DNA of 64,000 nt, taken from NCBI RefSeq assembly GCF_001042715.1, contig NZ_CP009687.1, positions 2,099,418 through 2,163,417 on the forward strand, written 5' to 3'. Both the position numbers and the translations under genes were made by a program. The first letter of the stretch is position 1; each line of letters begins with the position of its first letter. This stretch comes from Clostridium aceticum. Its GTDB lineage: Bacteria; Bacillota; Clostridia; Peptostreptococcales; Natronincolaceae. This document shows, piece after piece, positions 46,556-55,647 of this stretch. Under the pieces are notes generated by a model. It was not told the origin of the DNA. It saw only the letters and a program-made list of their open reading frames with translations, and made no database searches.

Positions 46556-46738
46556 CTATTCATTTACTGTAATTACCTCTTTGTTTTTGTAGTATCCACA
46601 TTCAGGACATACACGATGTGATAATTTAGGTTCGTGGCACTGTGGGCACTTTACATACCCTGGTGCAACATATTTAGAATTTGCTGCTCTTCTCATATTT
46701 CTTTTTGATTTACCTGTTTTACGCTTTGGTACCGCCAT
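46556..46738 (-). CDS. rpmF: 50S ribosomal protein L32
   Basis: Small ribosomal protein. The 60 residues begin [20 protein letters not shown] and carry four cysteines in CPQC and CPEC, so this is the zinc-binding form. The ATG at 46738 follows TAAGGAGGTGTTAAAC; a start three codons upstream has no support. It lies between yceD and the fapR operon, a standard Firmicute arrangement. Confidence 0.97.
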   Translation of the reverse strand: MAVPKRKTGKSKRNMRRAANSKYVAPGYVKCPQCHEPKLSHRVCPECGYYKNKEVITVNE

Positions 46739-46751
46739 GTTTAACACCTCC

Positions 46752-47276
46752 TTAATCTTGTTGTAACAGTTCTTTCAATTTAGCAAGTCGAGGATCTATA
46801 TCATCTTCATTCTCTTGATTGCATTGACATTGTTCTATGTTCAAATCTTCACCACATGTTTTACACAATCCCTTACAGTTTTCACTACATACTACCTTCA
46901 TAGGAAGATTCATGATGATTTGTTCTTTTATGACTTCATTGAAATCAATCACATTATCATTATAAACAATTGTATCGTCTAAGTCTTCCTCTTCCTTAAA
47001 CTTTTCTTGCCCAACTAACTCAACATCAATATTGGTTTTTAGTAGATAAGTAAAAGGTTTTAAGCATCTTCCACAGTGAACCTGAAGTTCTGTTTCAAGA
47101 TTACAGGATAAAAAAATCTTTTTTCCAACACTGTATACTTTTCCTAAAACATGAATAGGAGAAATCACCTTAAGAACATCACCATAATAGTTTATATTGT
47201 CAAGGTCAACAGTAAAATCTAAATGTACTTCCTCATGTTCCCCTCTTTTTATGGTGTTTAAATCAAATTTCAACAT
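46752..47276 (-). CDS. yceD: YceD family protein (DUF177)
   Basis: Conserved protein always next to rpmF; it has been linked to 23S rRNA processing in plants and E. coli, with the mechanism unknown. The protein has N-terminal beta-rich region and paired cysteines: CGRCLKPF (about residue 70) and a C-terminal cluster [20 protein letters not shown], suggesting a zinc site. I start at the ATG at 47276 (174 residues), close behind GAGGTGAG; a GTG two codons earlier overlaps this site. Confidence 0.9.
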   Translation of the reverse strand: MLKFDLNTIKRGEHEEVHLDFTVDLDNINYYGDVLKVISPIHVLGKVYSVGKKIFLSCNLETELQVHCGRCLKPFTYLLKTNIDVELVGQEKFKEEEDLDDTIVYNDNVIDFNEVIKEQIIMNLPMKVVCSENCKGLCKTCGEDLNIEQCQCNQENEDDIDPRLAKLKELLQQD

Positions 47277-47313
47277 TCTCACCTCTATTAAGTATACAAA
47301 AGTTTTCCTTTGA

Positions 47314-47328
47314 AGATTTCAGAAAATT
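47314..47328. promoter_or_regulatory. Candidate CodY box in the yceD-rpmF leader
   Basis: This 15-base stretch matches the CodY consensus AATTTTCWGAAAATT at 13 of 15 positions. It lies about 40 bases downstream of the predicted start of transcription, where a bound repressor could block elongation. About one match this good is expected by chance in an AT-rich window this size, so position is the only support. Confidence 0.3.
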
Positions 47329-47367
47329 TCATTGGAAATACCTTTTACAAATATATCAACAAAAATG

Positions 47368-47396
47368 ATTATACAAATCAATTGAATGTTTGTCAA
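47368..47396 (-). promoter_or_regulatory. Perfect-consensus sigma-A promoter of yceD-rpmF
   Basis: On the minus strand TTGACA (47396-47391), exactly 17 bases, then TATAAT (47373-47368). It gives a leader of about 85 bases before yceD. Confidence 0.85.
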
Positions 47397-47484
47397 GCAT
47401 TTTATCTTGATACGTTGAAGAAGTCTAAAATATTTACCTGCCACTTTAATACATTGGAGGCGAATAACTATTTTCTTCATGATG

Positions 47485-47516
47485 AAAAGGTAGAGAGCTT
47501 TCTTCCCTACCTTTTT
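47485..47516 (-). terminator. Probable terminator after ackA
   Basis: Arms 47485-47493 (AAAAGGTAG) and 47507-47515 pair over 9 bases with a 13-base loop; the transcript end is U-rich only for four bases, so the terminator is moderate. It lies about 26 bases past the ackA stop codon. Confidence 0.5.
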
Positions 47517-47526
47517 ACCTCTACTG

Positions 47527-47562
47527 TCCTACAGGGTTCTTTTATCCTACAAGGTTCTTTGT
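47527..47562 (-). repeat. 18-base tandem duplication at the 3' end of ackA
   Basis: Two adjacent 18-base copies (47527-47544 and 47545-47562), identical at 15 positions, span the last five codons and stop of ackA and the bases just after. The stop codon lies in the first copy read by the ribosome; the second copy is untranslated. Confidence 0.7.
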
Positions 47563-48735
47563 ATCTCTTGCGATCACTAATTCCTCGTTCGTTGGAATTA
47601 ATAGTACCTTTACTGCAGCATCGCCAGTTGAAACAACAGTTTCTTTTCCACGTACATTGTTTTTCTCATCATCGATCTTGATACCTAAAAATTCAAGACC
47701 TTTGCAAATTTCTTTTCTAGCTATAAAAGAGTTTTCTCCTAAGCCAGCAGTAAACACTACTGCATCTACGCCACCCATCTCAGCAGCATAAGCTCCTATA
47801 TACTTTTTCACTCTTTGATAATATAAATCTAGCGCCAATTGTGCTCTCTCGTTTCCTTTTTCTGCAGCTTCTTCAATATCTCTAAAGTCACTGCTGATTC
47901 CTGATACACCTAGTACACCAGATTTTTTGTTCATAGCATTGGTTGCCTCTGCTATGGTTAAGTTTTCTTTATTCATCCAGTAATCAATAATAGCAGGGTC
48001 TAAATCTCCGCATCTTGTTCCCATAGCTAATCCTTCTAATGGTGTAAAGCCCATACTGGTATCAACAGATTGTCCATGTTTTACCGCAGCAATACTAGCT
48101 CCATTTCCTAAATGGCATGTAACTACTTTTAAATCTTCCAGTGGTTTTCCTAACATTTCAGCAGCTCTATCTGAAACATACTTATGAGAAGTTCCGTGGA
48201 AACCATATCTTCTTACTTTATATTTTTCATATAGCTCATAAGGTAGAGCATACATGTAGGAAGTCGCTGGCATCGTTTGATGGAAAGCAGTATCAAATAC
48301 CGCTACCATAGGTGCCTCAGGTAAGATTTCTTTACACGCATTAATTCCCATTAAGTTTGGAGGATTATGTAATGGTGCTAATTCTGCACACTCTTCTATG
48401 GCTTTCTGCACTTTTTCATCTATGATTACAGAGCTTGAGAACTTATCTCCTCCATGAACAACTCTGTGACCTACAGCAGTGATCTCTTCCATAGATGCAA
48501 TTGCACCATATTCACTATTTGTTAGAGCATCTACAACAATTTTTATAGCTGCTTTATGATCATTTAAAGGTTCCTCAATGACAACTTTTTCTTTACCTGT
48601 TGTCTCATGTTTTACAAAAGAACCTTCTATTCCTATTCTTTCTGCTATTCCTTTTGCCAGTAACTCTTCATTTTCCATATTAATAAGCTGATACTTAAGT
48701 GACGAACTACCACAATTCATAACTAATACTTTCAT
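47542..48735 (-). CDS. ackA: Acetate kinase AckA
   Basis: Makes ATP and acetate from acetyl phosphate, a central energy step in anaerobes. Signature motifs are [52 protein letters not shown] and [11 protein letters not shown]. At 397 residues it is normal. The usual partner pta is not adjacent; instead yceD-rpmF follow, a common Clostridial order. It is divergent from tmcAL, whose product also uses acetate. Confidence 0.97.
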   Translation of the reverse strand: MKVLVMNCGSSSLKYQLINMENEELLAKGIAERIGIEGSFVKHETTGKEKVVIEEPLNDHKAAIKIVVDALTNSEYGAIASMEEITAVGHRVVHGGDKFSSSVIIDEKVQKAIEECAELAPLHNPPNLMGINACKEILPEAPMVAVFDTAFHQTMPATSYMYALPYELYEKYKVRRYGFHGTSHKYVSDRAAEMLGKPLEDLKVVTCHLGNGASIAAVKHGQSVDTSMGFTPLEGLAMGTRCGDLDPAIIDYWMNKENLTIAEATNAMNKKSGVLGVSGISSDFRDIEEAAEKGNERAQLALDLYYQRVKKYIGAYAAEMGGVDAVVFTAGLGENSFIARKEICKGLEFLGIKIDDEKNNVRGKETVVSTGDAAVKVLLIPTNEELVIARDTKNLVG

Positions 48736-48784
48736 TTAACTTAATACCTCCTTATCTAATTAGGTAATACTAGGTAAAACATAG

Positions 48785-48804
48785 TTTGATAAATCATTAT
48801 CAAA
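48785..48804. repeat. Small palindrome in the ackA leader
   Basis: TTTGATA (48785-48791) and its exact complement (48798-48804) flank 6 bases. It is located about 15-30 bases after the predicted ackA transcription start and could be an operator or a 5' hairpin; the function is unknown. Confidence 0.4.
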
Positions 48805-48822
48805 AAATCTCTTAACATTACA

Positions 48823-48851
48823 ATCATAATAAATTTTTAATGCTTTTTCAA
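48823..48851 (-). promoter_or_regulatory. Predicted sigma-A promoter of ackA
   Basis: On the minus strand TTGAAA (48851-48846), 17 bases, then TATGAT (48828-48823). The rest of the 337-base interval between ackA and tmcAL (48736-49072) is very AT-rich and contains a 9-base inverted repeat AGAAACTAT (48954-48962 with 49000-49008); I could not identify the tmcAL promoter in it. Confidence 0.5.
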
Positions 48852-49072
48852 GTTTTTCCATGATTTTTTATTAAAATTTATGAATTTCGGTCTATTTTTT
48901 CTTCAAATATCTGCTGTCTGTTGATTACATTTACTAAAATAACCTAATTTATTAGAAACTATACATACATAGACATTCATGTTATATTTTATTAAGTACA
49001 TAGTTTCTTATCATTTATAGAAAAACTATATATAGCAACCTTAACAATTTCAATAAAATAATGGAGGTTTTT

Positions 49073-50344
49073 ATGAAGGTATTAGGTTTAATTACTGAAT
49101 ACAATCCTTTTCACAATGGACATCTACATCATTTAAATGAGTCTAAGGTTCTTACTGGCTGTACCCATACTGTAGCCGTAATGAGCGGAAACTTTCTCCA
49201 AAGGGGTGAACCCGCCTTAATACATAAGTGGGAACGGGCTAAGATGGCAATACAGTCTGGCGTTGATTTAGTAGTTGAGCTTCCTACCCCCTATGCTTGT
49301 GCTACAGCGGAGTTATTTGCCTTTGGCTCAGTCAGTCTGCTACATTCTATGGGTGTAGTAAATTCCCTTTGCTTTGGAAGCGAATATGGAAAAATCCTCT
49401 TACTAGAAGTGATCGCTGAAGTATTGTTGTTATCTCCCACTGAATTCAAAATTCTTCTCAAAGGTTATTTAAAGGAGGGTCTTTCTTTTCCTTCAGCTAG
49501 GTCAAAGGCTTTAGTTGATTATCTAACTATCGATACTTGTTTCAAACTAAAAAGTTCAGACCTGCAAACCATAGAAACTATTATGAATAGTCCTAACAAT
49601 ATTTTAGCTATAGAATACATGAAGGTATTAAAGAAACTGAATAGTCCTATTTTACCCTATACAATTCCTAGAGTTCAGGCTGCCTATCATTCAACAGATC
49701 TTAATGGTAGGATAGCTAGTGCCACTGCTATTAGAGAGCACCTTCACAATAAAAAAGACCTAAAAGAACTAAAAAATGTTATGCCCCCCTCCTCCTTCAG
49801 GATTTTAAAAAAAGGCATCGAAGGTAAAATAGCACCTATCTTTAAAGAGGACTTTGAAAAGACGATTTTGACCCTTTTAAGACGAGAAAGCAAAGAAGGT
49901 CTTTCCCTTTACTTTGATATAACGGAGGGCTTAGAAAACAAAATTCTTCAGTGCAGTAACAGTTGTAACTCTTTAACAGAACTATATCATTGTGTGAAAA
50001 GCAAAAGATATACATTAACCCGTCTTCAAAGAATTTGTATGCATGTGTTGCTAAATCTAAAAAAAACAGATATCATAGACTTTACCCTCCATGGAGGGCC
50101 TCAGTATCTTCGTATCCTTGCTTTAAACAATAAAGGTAGGGAGATTTTAAAAAAATGTAAAAGCAAATCTACTATACCTATTATTAATAAGATTAATCAA
50201 TATCATCCTCAAAATGAGCTGGCAAAAAAAATGTTAGCAACAGATATAAGAGCCACCAATCTATATGCTCTAGCAATGAATCCTGATGATTACGCTGCTG
50301 GACCTTTGGACTTTTATATAAGTCCTTATTACGAGGAAATATAA
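49073..50344 (+). CDS. tmcAL: tRNA(Met) cytidine acetate ligase TmcAL (YlbM)
   Basis: Uses ATP and acetate to form N4-acetylcytidine at the wobble position of elongator tRNA-Met, improving decoding accuracy. The nucleotidyltransferase motif is VLGLITEYNPFHNGHLHHL (HxGH), with SGNFLQRGEPALIHKWERAK and later ATAIREHLHNK, all typical of the family. I start at the ATG at 49073 (423 residues) because ATGGAGG lies 5 bases before it; the ATG at 49061 precedes this site. It is divergent from ackA and followed by a terminator. Confidence 0.95.
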   Translation: MKVLGLITEYNPFHNGHLHHLNESKVLTGCTHTVAVMSGNFLQRGEPALIHKWERAKMAIQSGVDLVVELPTPYACATAELFAFGSVSLLHSMGVVNSLCFGSEYGKILLLEVIAEVLLLSPTEFKILLKGYLKEGLSFPSARSKALVDYLTIDTCFKLKSSDLQTIETIMNSPNNILAIEYMKVLKKLNSPILPYTIPRVQAAYHSTDLNGRIASATAIREHLHNKKDLKELKNVMPPSSFRILKKGIEGKIAPIFKEDFEKTILTLLRRESKEGLSLYFDITEGLENKILQCSNSCNSLTELYHCVKSKRYTLTRLQRICMHVLLNLKKTDIIDFTLHGGPQYLRILALNNKGREILKKCKSKSTIPIINKINQYHPQNELAKKMLATDIRATNLYALAMNPDDYAAGPLDFYISPYYEEI

Positions 50345-50418
50345 TTAATAATTTGAGTTGTGCAATTATCTAGTCTGTTAAAGTTCATGGAGCTATCATA
50401 ATAAAAGAATATATACTT

Positions 50419-50446
50419 TTAATAACAAATATATATTTATTATTAA
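50419..50446. repeat. AT-rich palindrome upstream of ylbJ
   Basis: Arms of 13 bases (50419-50431 and 50434-50446) match at 12 positions around two central bases, in the tmcAL-ylbJ interval. It is composed only of A and T apart from one C, so it may be structural or chance; no function is known. Confidence 0.4.
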
Positions 50447-50474
50447 GGTTTTATCTCCAGCTTATCAAAAGATG

Positions 50475-50504
50475 CTACCTTTAAAATCATAGGTAGTTTT
50501 TTTT
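50475..50504 (+). terminator. Intrinsic terminator between tmcAL and ylbJ
   Basis: CTACCT (50475-50480) pairs with AGGTAG (50491-50496) and is followed by eight T. It lies only 28 bases before the ylbJ ATG, so it either ends tmcAL transcripts with the ylbJ promoter upstream of it, or acts as an attenuator of ylbJ. Confidence 0.75.
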
Positions 50505-50532
50505 AACTATTTACTTTAACAGGGGGAATACT

Positions 50533-51840
50533 ATGTTTGGTGTTTTTATGATACTACTAGTACTAGCAGTAGGTATATTTTTCATCCGCTATAAAGCCCA
50601 AAGAAAAAGACTACAAAAGCTTTTAGTGGATTACCTAATTATATTGGTGGTTGCAGTTTTAGTGGTTTGTATTATTATTTTTCCAAATCAGTCTGTAAAG
50701 GCTGCTTACGAGGGTCTTAAGGTGTGGTTTGCGGTTGTTTTACCTGCTTTACTTCCCTTTTTTATAGGATCAGAATTGCTGGTGGGCTTGGGGGTTGTTA
50801 AGTTTATTGGTACGCTGTTGGAGCCTATTATGCGTCCTCTTTTTAATGTTCCGGGAGAAGGCTCTTTTGCCTTTGCTATGAGCGTCACTTCTGGTTATCC
50901 TGTTGGGGTGAAAATCACTACAAAACTACGTTCAGAAGGTCTACTGTCACAGATAGAAGCACAGCGCCTTGTTGCCTTTTGTAGTACTTCAGGACCGTTA
51001 TTCTTAATTGGTGCTGTTTCTATCGGTATGTTTAAATCCTCTGAAGTAGGTATGCTTTTAGCTATTTGTCACTACGTAGCAGCTGTCATTGTCGGCCTTT
51101 TTTTTAGTTTTTATAAAAGAGGCTATCGTGAAAACTTCTCTCCTTCTTCGCCATCAACACATAGAAATTTAATTAAGAAGGCTTTTATGCAGTTAAATAT
51201 TGCACGCAAAAAAAATCCTCCCTTCGGAATTTTACTAGGTAATGCCGTTAGAGAATCTATCAACACCATGTTGATGGTAGGAGGCTTCATTGTTTTATTT
51301 TCTGTAATTATTAATATCCTTGATATTATTGGTTTAATCGATATCGTGGCGAATTGTCTATACTTTTTACTTCAACCCCTCCATATAGATTTTTCTATTA
51401 TTAGAGCTATCATTACAGGTTTCTTTGAAATAACAATAGGGTCTAAGATGGTGGCAGACACTTTAAACACAGCTCTCATCCATCGTATTGCTGCCACTGC
51501 TTTTATCATTGGTTGGAGTGGTTTTTCAATCCACGCTCAATCTATTAGTATTTTGAGTACTACTGATATCAATCTCTATCTTTACATATTTTCAAAACTG
51601 CTGCACGGCATTTTTTCTTATATTCTTGTTTATTTAGTTTATCCTATATTTACAACATTCTTTACTTTTACCATTCCTACTTCTTATTATAGTGAAGGGT
51701 TATCCTTATATGAAAAAATCATTAGCAATTTAAAGTTTTCAGTAGAAATTTTTATCTTACTCTTTATTGGCATCCTATTCATCTCTTTATTCATTGGTTT
51801 TGGGGGTTTAATTACCCATCATTTTAAAAATAAAGCTTAA
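50533..51840 (+). CDS. ylbJ: Sporulation integral membrane protein YlbJ
   Basis: Multi-pass membrane protein needed for normal spore cortex formation in Bacillus; related to nucleoside-recognition (Gate) domain proteins. Of 435 residues, about eight hydrophobic helices can be seen, with Gate-like segments AVVLPALLPFFIGSELLVGL and SVTSGYPVGVKITTKLRSEG, and later GGFIVLFSVIINILDIIGLI. A GGGGGAATACT ribosome site precedes the ATG. In Bacillus ylbJ is sigma-E dependent; I could not identify a sigma-E promoter here. Its presence suggests a spore former. Confidence 0.9.
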   Translation: MFGVFMILLVLAVGIFFIRYKAQRKRLQKLLVDYLIILVVAVLVVCIIIFPNQSVKAAYEGLKVWFAVVLPALLPFFIGSELLVGLGVVKFIGTLLEPIMRPLFNVPGEGSFAFAMSVTSGYPVGVKITTKLRSEGLLSQIEAQRLVAFCSTSGPLFLIGAVSIGMFKSSEVGMLLAICHYVAAVIVGLFFSFYKRGYRENFSPSSPSTHRNLIKKAFMQLNIARKKNPPFGILLGNAVRESINTMLMVGGFIVLFSVIINILDIIGLIDIVANCLYFLLQPLHIDFSIIRAIITGFFEITIGSKMVADTLNTALIHRIAATAFIIGWSGFSIHAQSISILSTTDINLYLYIFSKLLHGIFSYILVYLVYPIFTTFFTFTIPTSYYSEGLSLYEKIISNLKFSVEIFILLFIGILFISLFIGFGGLITHHFKNKA

Positions 51841-51873
51841 AAGGGATGAAGTAGATTACTTCATCCCTTTTAA
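51837..51873. terminator. Bidirectional terminator between ylbJ and the coiled-coil gene
   Basis: Perfect 17-base arms (51837-51853 and 51857-51873) with a 3-base loop, located between convergent genes. The stem contains the ylbJ stop region on one side and the last codons and stop of the minus-strand gene on the other, so one hairpin serves both. Confidence 0.85.
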
Positions 51874-52308
51874 CTCATCTCTATTAGTTTTTACAGTTTC
51901 CATTAGCCCATCTAAAACACCTTCAACATTAGATAGTATTTCATCGGCATAATCTCTAGCACCTAAACGCATTTCTTTCGCTCCCATTTGTGCTTCAGCA
52001 ATAATTTCCTCTGCCTGACTACGAGCTATCTTTGTAATTTCATCCTGTTCCACCATAGCTATAACATGTTCATTAGCTTCTTCAATAATAGTATCTGCTT
52101 CCTGTTGAGCCTCCACCAGAATTCTCTGTCTTTCTTCTTTGATCCATTGAGCTTGCTTCACTTCATCTGGCAGATGTATTCTTATTTCTTTAATCACTTC
52201 CAATACTTCATCTCTATCCACCAGCACTTTATGAGCAAAGGGTATTGACGATCCACTTTCTATAATTTCTTCTAATTCTTCCAACAATTTCAGTACATCC
52301 ACAATCAT
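51856..52308 (-). CDS. Coiled-coil ATPase-annotated protein next to coaD
   Basis: A 150-residue protein, mostly helical and acidic, of the type found after coaD in many Clostridia and often named ATPase without proof. The N-terminal segment LKLLEELEEIIESGSSIPFA resembles DivIVA-associated proteins, followed by a long coiled coil (about residues 55-125) with ILVEAQQEADTIIEEANEHV and EEIIAEAQMGAKEMRLGARD. No ATP-binding motif is visible, so the ATPase label is doubtful. A role in cell division or envelope placement is a guess only. Confidence 0.8.
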   Translation of the reverse strand: MIVDVLKLLEELEEIIESGSSIPFAHKVLVDRDEVLEVIKEIRIHLPDEVKQAQWIKEERQRILVEAQQEADTIIEEANEHVIAMVEQDEITKIARSQAEEIIAEAQMGAKEMRLGARDYADEILSNVEGVLDGLMETVKTNRDELKGMK

Positions 52309-52335
52309 TCCCCCCTGTTTTTTAAAAATACATTT

Positions 52336-52809
52336 TTAAATTTTTTGAAAGATTGCTTCCTTTGTCGATTCTGGAACCAAACCCTCTATACATCCTCCAA
52401 ATTTAGCCACTTCCTTTACTAAACTAGAGCTAAGATAGGAATTTTTGCTGCTAGTCATTAAAAAAATTGTTTCTACATCTGGTGCTAGTTTCCTATTCAT
52501 CAGTGCCATCTGAAATTCATATTCAAAATCAGATACGGCCCTTAAACCTTTAATAATGATATTAGCATTATTTTTTTTAGCATAATCTATCAATAGCCCA
52601 GAAAAACAATCTACTGTAACATTTTCGTAAGCGGCTGCAGCTTCCTTTATTAGAGCAACTCTTTCTTCTAGTGAAAACAATGGATTTTTACTAGGATTTT
52701 GAAGTACAGATACAACAACTTGATCACACAACTTGGACGCTCTTTCAATGATATCTAAATGTCCATTAGTAATTGGATCAAAACTTCCAGGATAAATACC
52801 TATTTTCAT
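52336..52809 (-). CDS. coaD: Phosphopantetheine adenylyltransferase CoaD
   Basis: Fourth step of coenzyme A synthesis, forming dephospho-CoA. The nucleotidyltransferase motif is [20 protein letters not shown], and [20 protein letters not shown] is the C-terminal ISSTxxR-like region (here SSSLVKE). At 157 residues it is normal. Its ATG shares one base with the rsmD stop codon (TAATG). Confidence 0.97.
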   Translation of the reverse strand: MKIGIYPGSFDPITNGHLDIIERASKLCDQVVVSVLQNPSKNPLFSLEERVALIKEAAAAYENVTVDCFSGLLIDYAKKNNANIIIKGLRAVSDFEYEFQMALMNRKLAPDVETIFLMTSSKNSYLSSSLVKEVAKFGGCIEGLVPESTKEAIFQKI

Positions 52810-53369
52810 TAAACTTCCTCCTTTAGTTTATAAAAAGTAGCGCTTGTATTTCCGTAACTTTTGCTGCGAAATTGTAAAATAGAACCTATTTCTTCAGGCA
52901 TATCCTCATCTTTATCATGTTCTACAATAATCATACCAGAAGGTTGCAATAGCTTGTTTTTAGCTATTTCTTCCAAGGCAGCAATTGCCAGTCCTTGTTT
53001 ATAGGGCGGGTCCATAAAAATAATATTAGCTTGTACATTTCTACCGGCTAGTCTATTGATGGCAGAAATTACATCTGATTGTAATATTTCCGACTTAGTA
53101 ATCAAATTTGTTTTTTGTAAATTTTTCTTGATAATATCTATACTTTCTTGGTTTTTATCTACAAAGTATACTTTTTCAGCTTTTCTTGATAAAGCTTCTA
53201 TACCTAGGTTTCCCGTACCAGAAAACAAGTCAATAACGATGCTATCATATAAATAGTTCTGTACAATGTTAAAAATTGACTCCTTCACACGGTCTGAGGT
53301 AGGTCTAATCTGTAAATCCTTTGGCGTAAAAAGTCTAAGACCTCTAGCCTCTCCAGCAATAACTCTCAT
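52809..53369 (-). CDS. rsmD: 16S rRNA (guanine-966-N2)-methyltransferase RsmD
   Basis: Methylates G966 of 16S rRNA. Motif I is [20 protein letters not shown] and the catalytic motif is [13 protein letters not shown] (about residue 123), as expected for an N6/N2 amino methyltransferase. I start at the ATG at 53369 (186 residues), beginning [10 protein letters not shown], behind AAGGAGGAAATTT. It is paired with coaD in most Firmicutes. Confidence 0.95.
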   Translation of the reverse strand: MRVIAGEARGLRLFTPKDLQIRPTSDRVKESIFNIVQNYLYDSIVIDLFSGTGNLGIEALSRKAEKVYFVDKNQESIDIIKKNLQKTNLITKSEILQSDVISAINRLAGRNVQANIIFMDPPYKQGLAIAALEEIAKNKLLQPSGMIIVEHDKDEDMPEEIGSILQFRSKSYGNTSATFYKLKEEV

Positions 53370-53398
53370 AAATTTCCTCCTTAGGCAGCTATATCTAT

Positions 53399-53427
53399 AT
53401 TTTAACATACCAACTATTGGTTAACAA
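53399..53427 (-). promoter_or_regulatory. Predicted promoter of rsmD-coaD
   Basis: On the minus strand TTGTTA (53427-53422), 17 bases, then TAAAAT (53404-53399) with a TG one base before it, i.e. an extended -10 box. The gene is separated from recG by a terminator, so a promoter is expected here. Confidence 0.5.
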
Positions 53428-53514
53428 AATATTTTTCTAATATATAGGAGATTCCCTTCCGTATTTCCTCCATATTTCACATTGTACAACTTTCTTATTA
53501 CTTTTATACTAACA

Positions 53515-53546
53515 ATAAAAGGAACAATCTCAGCTGTCCCTTTTAT
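53515..53546 (-). terminator. Intrinsic terminator after recG
   Basis: Arms 53515-53525 and 53536-53546 pair over 11 bases including one G-U, with a U-rich end, 3 bases after the recG stop codon. Confidence 0.8.
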
Positions 53547-53549
53547 CAG

Positions 53550-55613
53550 TTAAGTACCTTGAAAACCATTAAATTTTTCCTCTAGCTTTTCTCTTAATAA
53601 AGGATATTGTTCCAACATCAAATACGGATCTTCTTGCAGCAATTCCTCTACTTGACCTTGTACTTTTTTCAAAACCTTTATATGTTTAAATAAATTCGCT
53701 ATTTTTAAATCCGGTAATCCATGCTGTCTTACACCAAAAAATTCTCCAGGTCCTCTAATTTCTAGATCCCTCTCAGATATAATAAAACCATCTGTAGTCT
53801 CTTCCATGATCTTCATTCTTTCTTTTGCTATCTTACTTTTATTATTATGTATTAACAAACAGTAGGATTGGAAGTCTCCTCTTCCTACTCTACCTCTTAA
53901 TTGATGTAGCTGAGCCAAACCAAAGCGTTCAGCATTTTCTATAATCATCATGGTAGCATTAGGCACATTTACCCCTACCTCTATGACGGTAGTGGATACC
54001 AATACATGTATTTTATTCTCCAAGAATAATTTCATTACGGTTTCTTTTTCTTTAGAATTCATTTTACCATGTAGTAGCCCCACCTCATAATCAACAAAAT
54101 AAGTAGCAGCCAGTTCTTCTTTTATCTCTGTAGCAGCCTTAGCTTCTATTGCCTCTGACTCCTCCACCAAAGGACATACCACATAGGCTTGTCTACCTAA
54201 GGCTAGTTCTTTTTTAGCAGTAGCATAAGCTCTTTCCTTTTCTTCTATAATTAAGCTATGGGTTTTAATTTCTTTTCGCCCTGGAGGCAACACATCAATG
54301 ATAGATATATCTAAATCTCCATATAAAATCAGTGCCAACGTTCTAGGAATAGGTGTGGCTGTCATAACTAAAATATGAGGATTGTCTCCCTTTTCCGCAA
54401 GTATCGCCCTTTGGGCAACTCCAAAGCGATGCTGTTCATCAGTAATGACTAGGGCTAGTCTGTGAAAATTTACAGTTTCTTGAATAAGTGCATGTGTACC
54501 TATAATAATATCAATTTGACCTTCTTGTATTTCTTTTAATAATTGCTGTTTTCTTCCTTTTGTTAAACTACCGGTTAGTAGACCAATCCTTATTCCCATA
54601 GGCTCTAAAAGTTGTTTTAGAGAAGTATAATGCTGTTCTGCTAATATTTCTGTAGGCACCATGAAGGCACCTTGACAACCATTCATGACAGCTTTATATA
54701 ATGCAATAATAGCTACAATCGTTTTACCAGAACCTACATCTCCTTGGACCAATCGGTTCATAGGAACTTCCCTTTCTAAGTCCTTTAAAATCTCACCTAT
54801 CACGTTTTGTTGTGCCGAAGTAAGACGAAAAGGAAGCCCTTGGATAAAAGAAGCGATGCCATCCTTCATCGTAAGAGGGATGCTTTTTTGTTGCTTTATT
54901 GTCTTCTTCTTTATTTTTATTAATGCTAATTGTAGTAATAATAGCTCTTCAAAAACTAATCTATACTTTGCAATCTTCATCTGCTGTAGTGAAGTAGGAA
55001 AGTGTATATTTTTTAAAGCAAATTGTAAGCTGCACAACTTATTTTTTTTAATCATATCCTCTGGAAGATAATCATCTAGGTTCTCTAATGCTTCAACGAT
55101 GTTTCTTTGAATATGCATCATCTGTTTTTGATTAAGTCCTTCAGTAGATGGATAAATGGGTACAATACCCTCCTTTATAGGTGTTTCATTGGGTGTAATT
55201 ACTTCATAAGTAGGATTTACCATCTCCAAACCTTTTGGACACCCTTTTACCTTACCATAAAGCATTAAATAATCCTTATGATTAAATTTATTTTTCATAT
55301 AGGACTGATTAAAAAAAGTGATAGTCATAGAGCCTGTAGCATCTTTTAACAAATATCTATTGATATTTAATCCTTTTCTAACATAAGTAGATTGACACTT
55401 CCCCACCACAAAACCATACACCGTCGTTTGATCTCCTGGTTGCAATTCAACGATTTTTTTAGAAATGCTACGGTTCTCATAGTCCCGAGGAAAATGGTAG
55501 AGCATATCTTCGACACTATAGATTTTTAATTTTTTTAGTAAAGACAGCCTCTTAGGACCAACCCCTTTGATATACTGAATATCTTTTTTAAGCATTTCCA
55601 TTCTCTTGTTCAC
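53550..55613 (-). CDS. recG: ATP-dependent DNA helicase RecG
   Basis: Helicase that regresses stalled replication forks. It has an N-terminal wedge OB fold (about residues 60-150; EYV-type LQPGDQTTVYGFVVGKCQST), Walker A VQGDVGSGKTIVAIIALYKA (about 290), DEQH box VITDEQHRFGVAQR and LRGRVGRGDFQSYCLLIHNN. The length of 687 is normal. The start is uncertain: GTG at 55613 or ATG at 55601 or 55595. Confidence 0.97.
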   Translation of the reverse strand: MNKRMEMLKKDIQYIKGVGPKRLSLLKKLKIYSVEDMLYHFPRDYENRSISKKIVELQPGDQTTVYGFVVGKCQSTYVRKGLNINRYLLKDATGSMTITFFNQSYMKNKFNHKDYLMLYGKVKGCPKGLEMVNPTYEVITPNETPIKEGIVPIYPSTEGLNQKQMMHIQRNIVEALENLDDYLPEDMIKKNKLCSLQFALKNIHFPTSLQQMKIAKYRLVFEELLLLQLALIKIKKKTIKQQKSIPLTMKDGIASFIQGLPFRLTSAQQNVIGEILKDLEREVPMNRLVQGDVGSGKTIVAIIALYKAVMNGCQGAFMVPTEILAEQHYTSLKQLLEPMGIRIGLLTGSLTKGRKQQLLKEIQEGQIDIIIGTHALIQETVNFHRLALVITDEQHRFGVAQRAILAEKGDNPHILVMTATPIPRTLALILYGDLDISIIDVLPPGRKEIKTHSLIIEEKERAYATAKKELALGRQAYVVCPLVEESEAIEAKAATEIKEELAATYFVDYEVGLLHGKMNSKEKETVMKLFLENKIHVLVSTTVIEVGVNVPNATMMIIENAERFGLAQLHQLRGRVGRGDFQSYCLLIHNNKSKIAKERMKIMEETTDGFIISERDLEIRGPGEFFGVRQHGLPDLKIANLFKHIKVLKKVQGQVEELLQEDPYLMLEQYPLLREKLEEKFNGFQGT

Positions 55614-55647
55614 TCCAAACCGACTTTCCTTATCATAAGTCCTTAAC

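Noticed and set aside
46382-46621. Plus-strand open frame of 79 codons over the fapR promoter and rpmF terminator
   Set aside because: It runs through a terminator and promoter, has no ribosome site and is a low-complexity AT-rich shadow.
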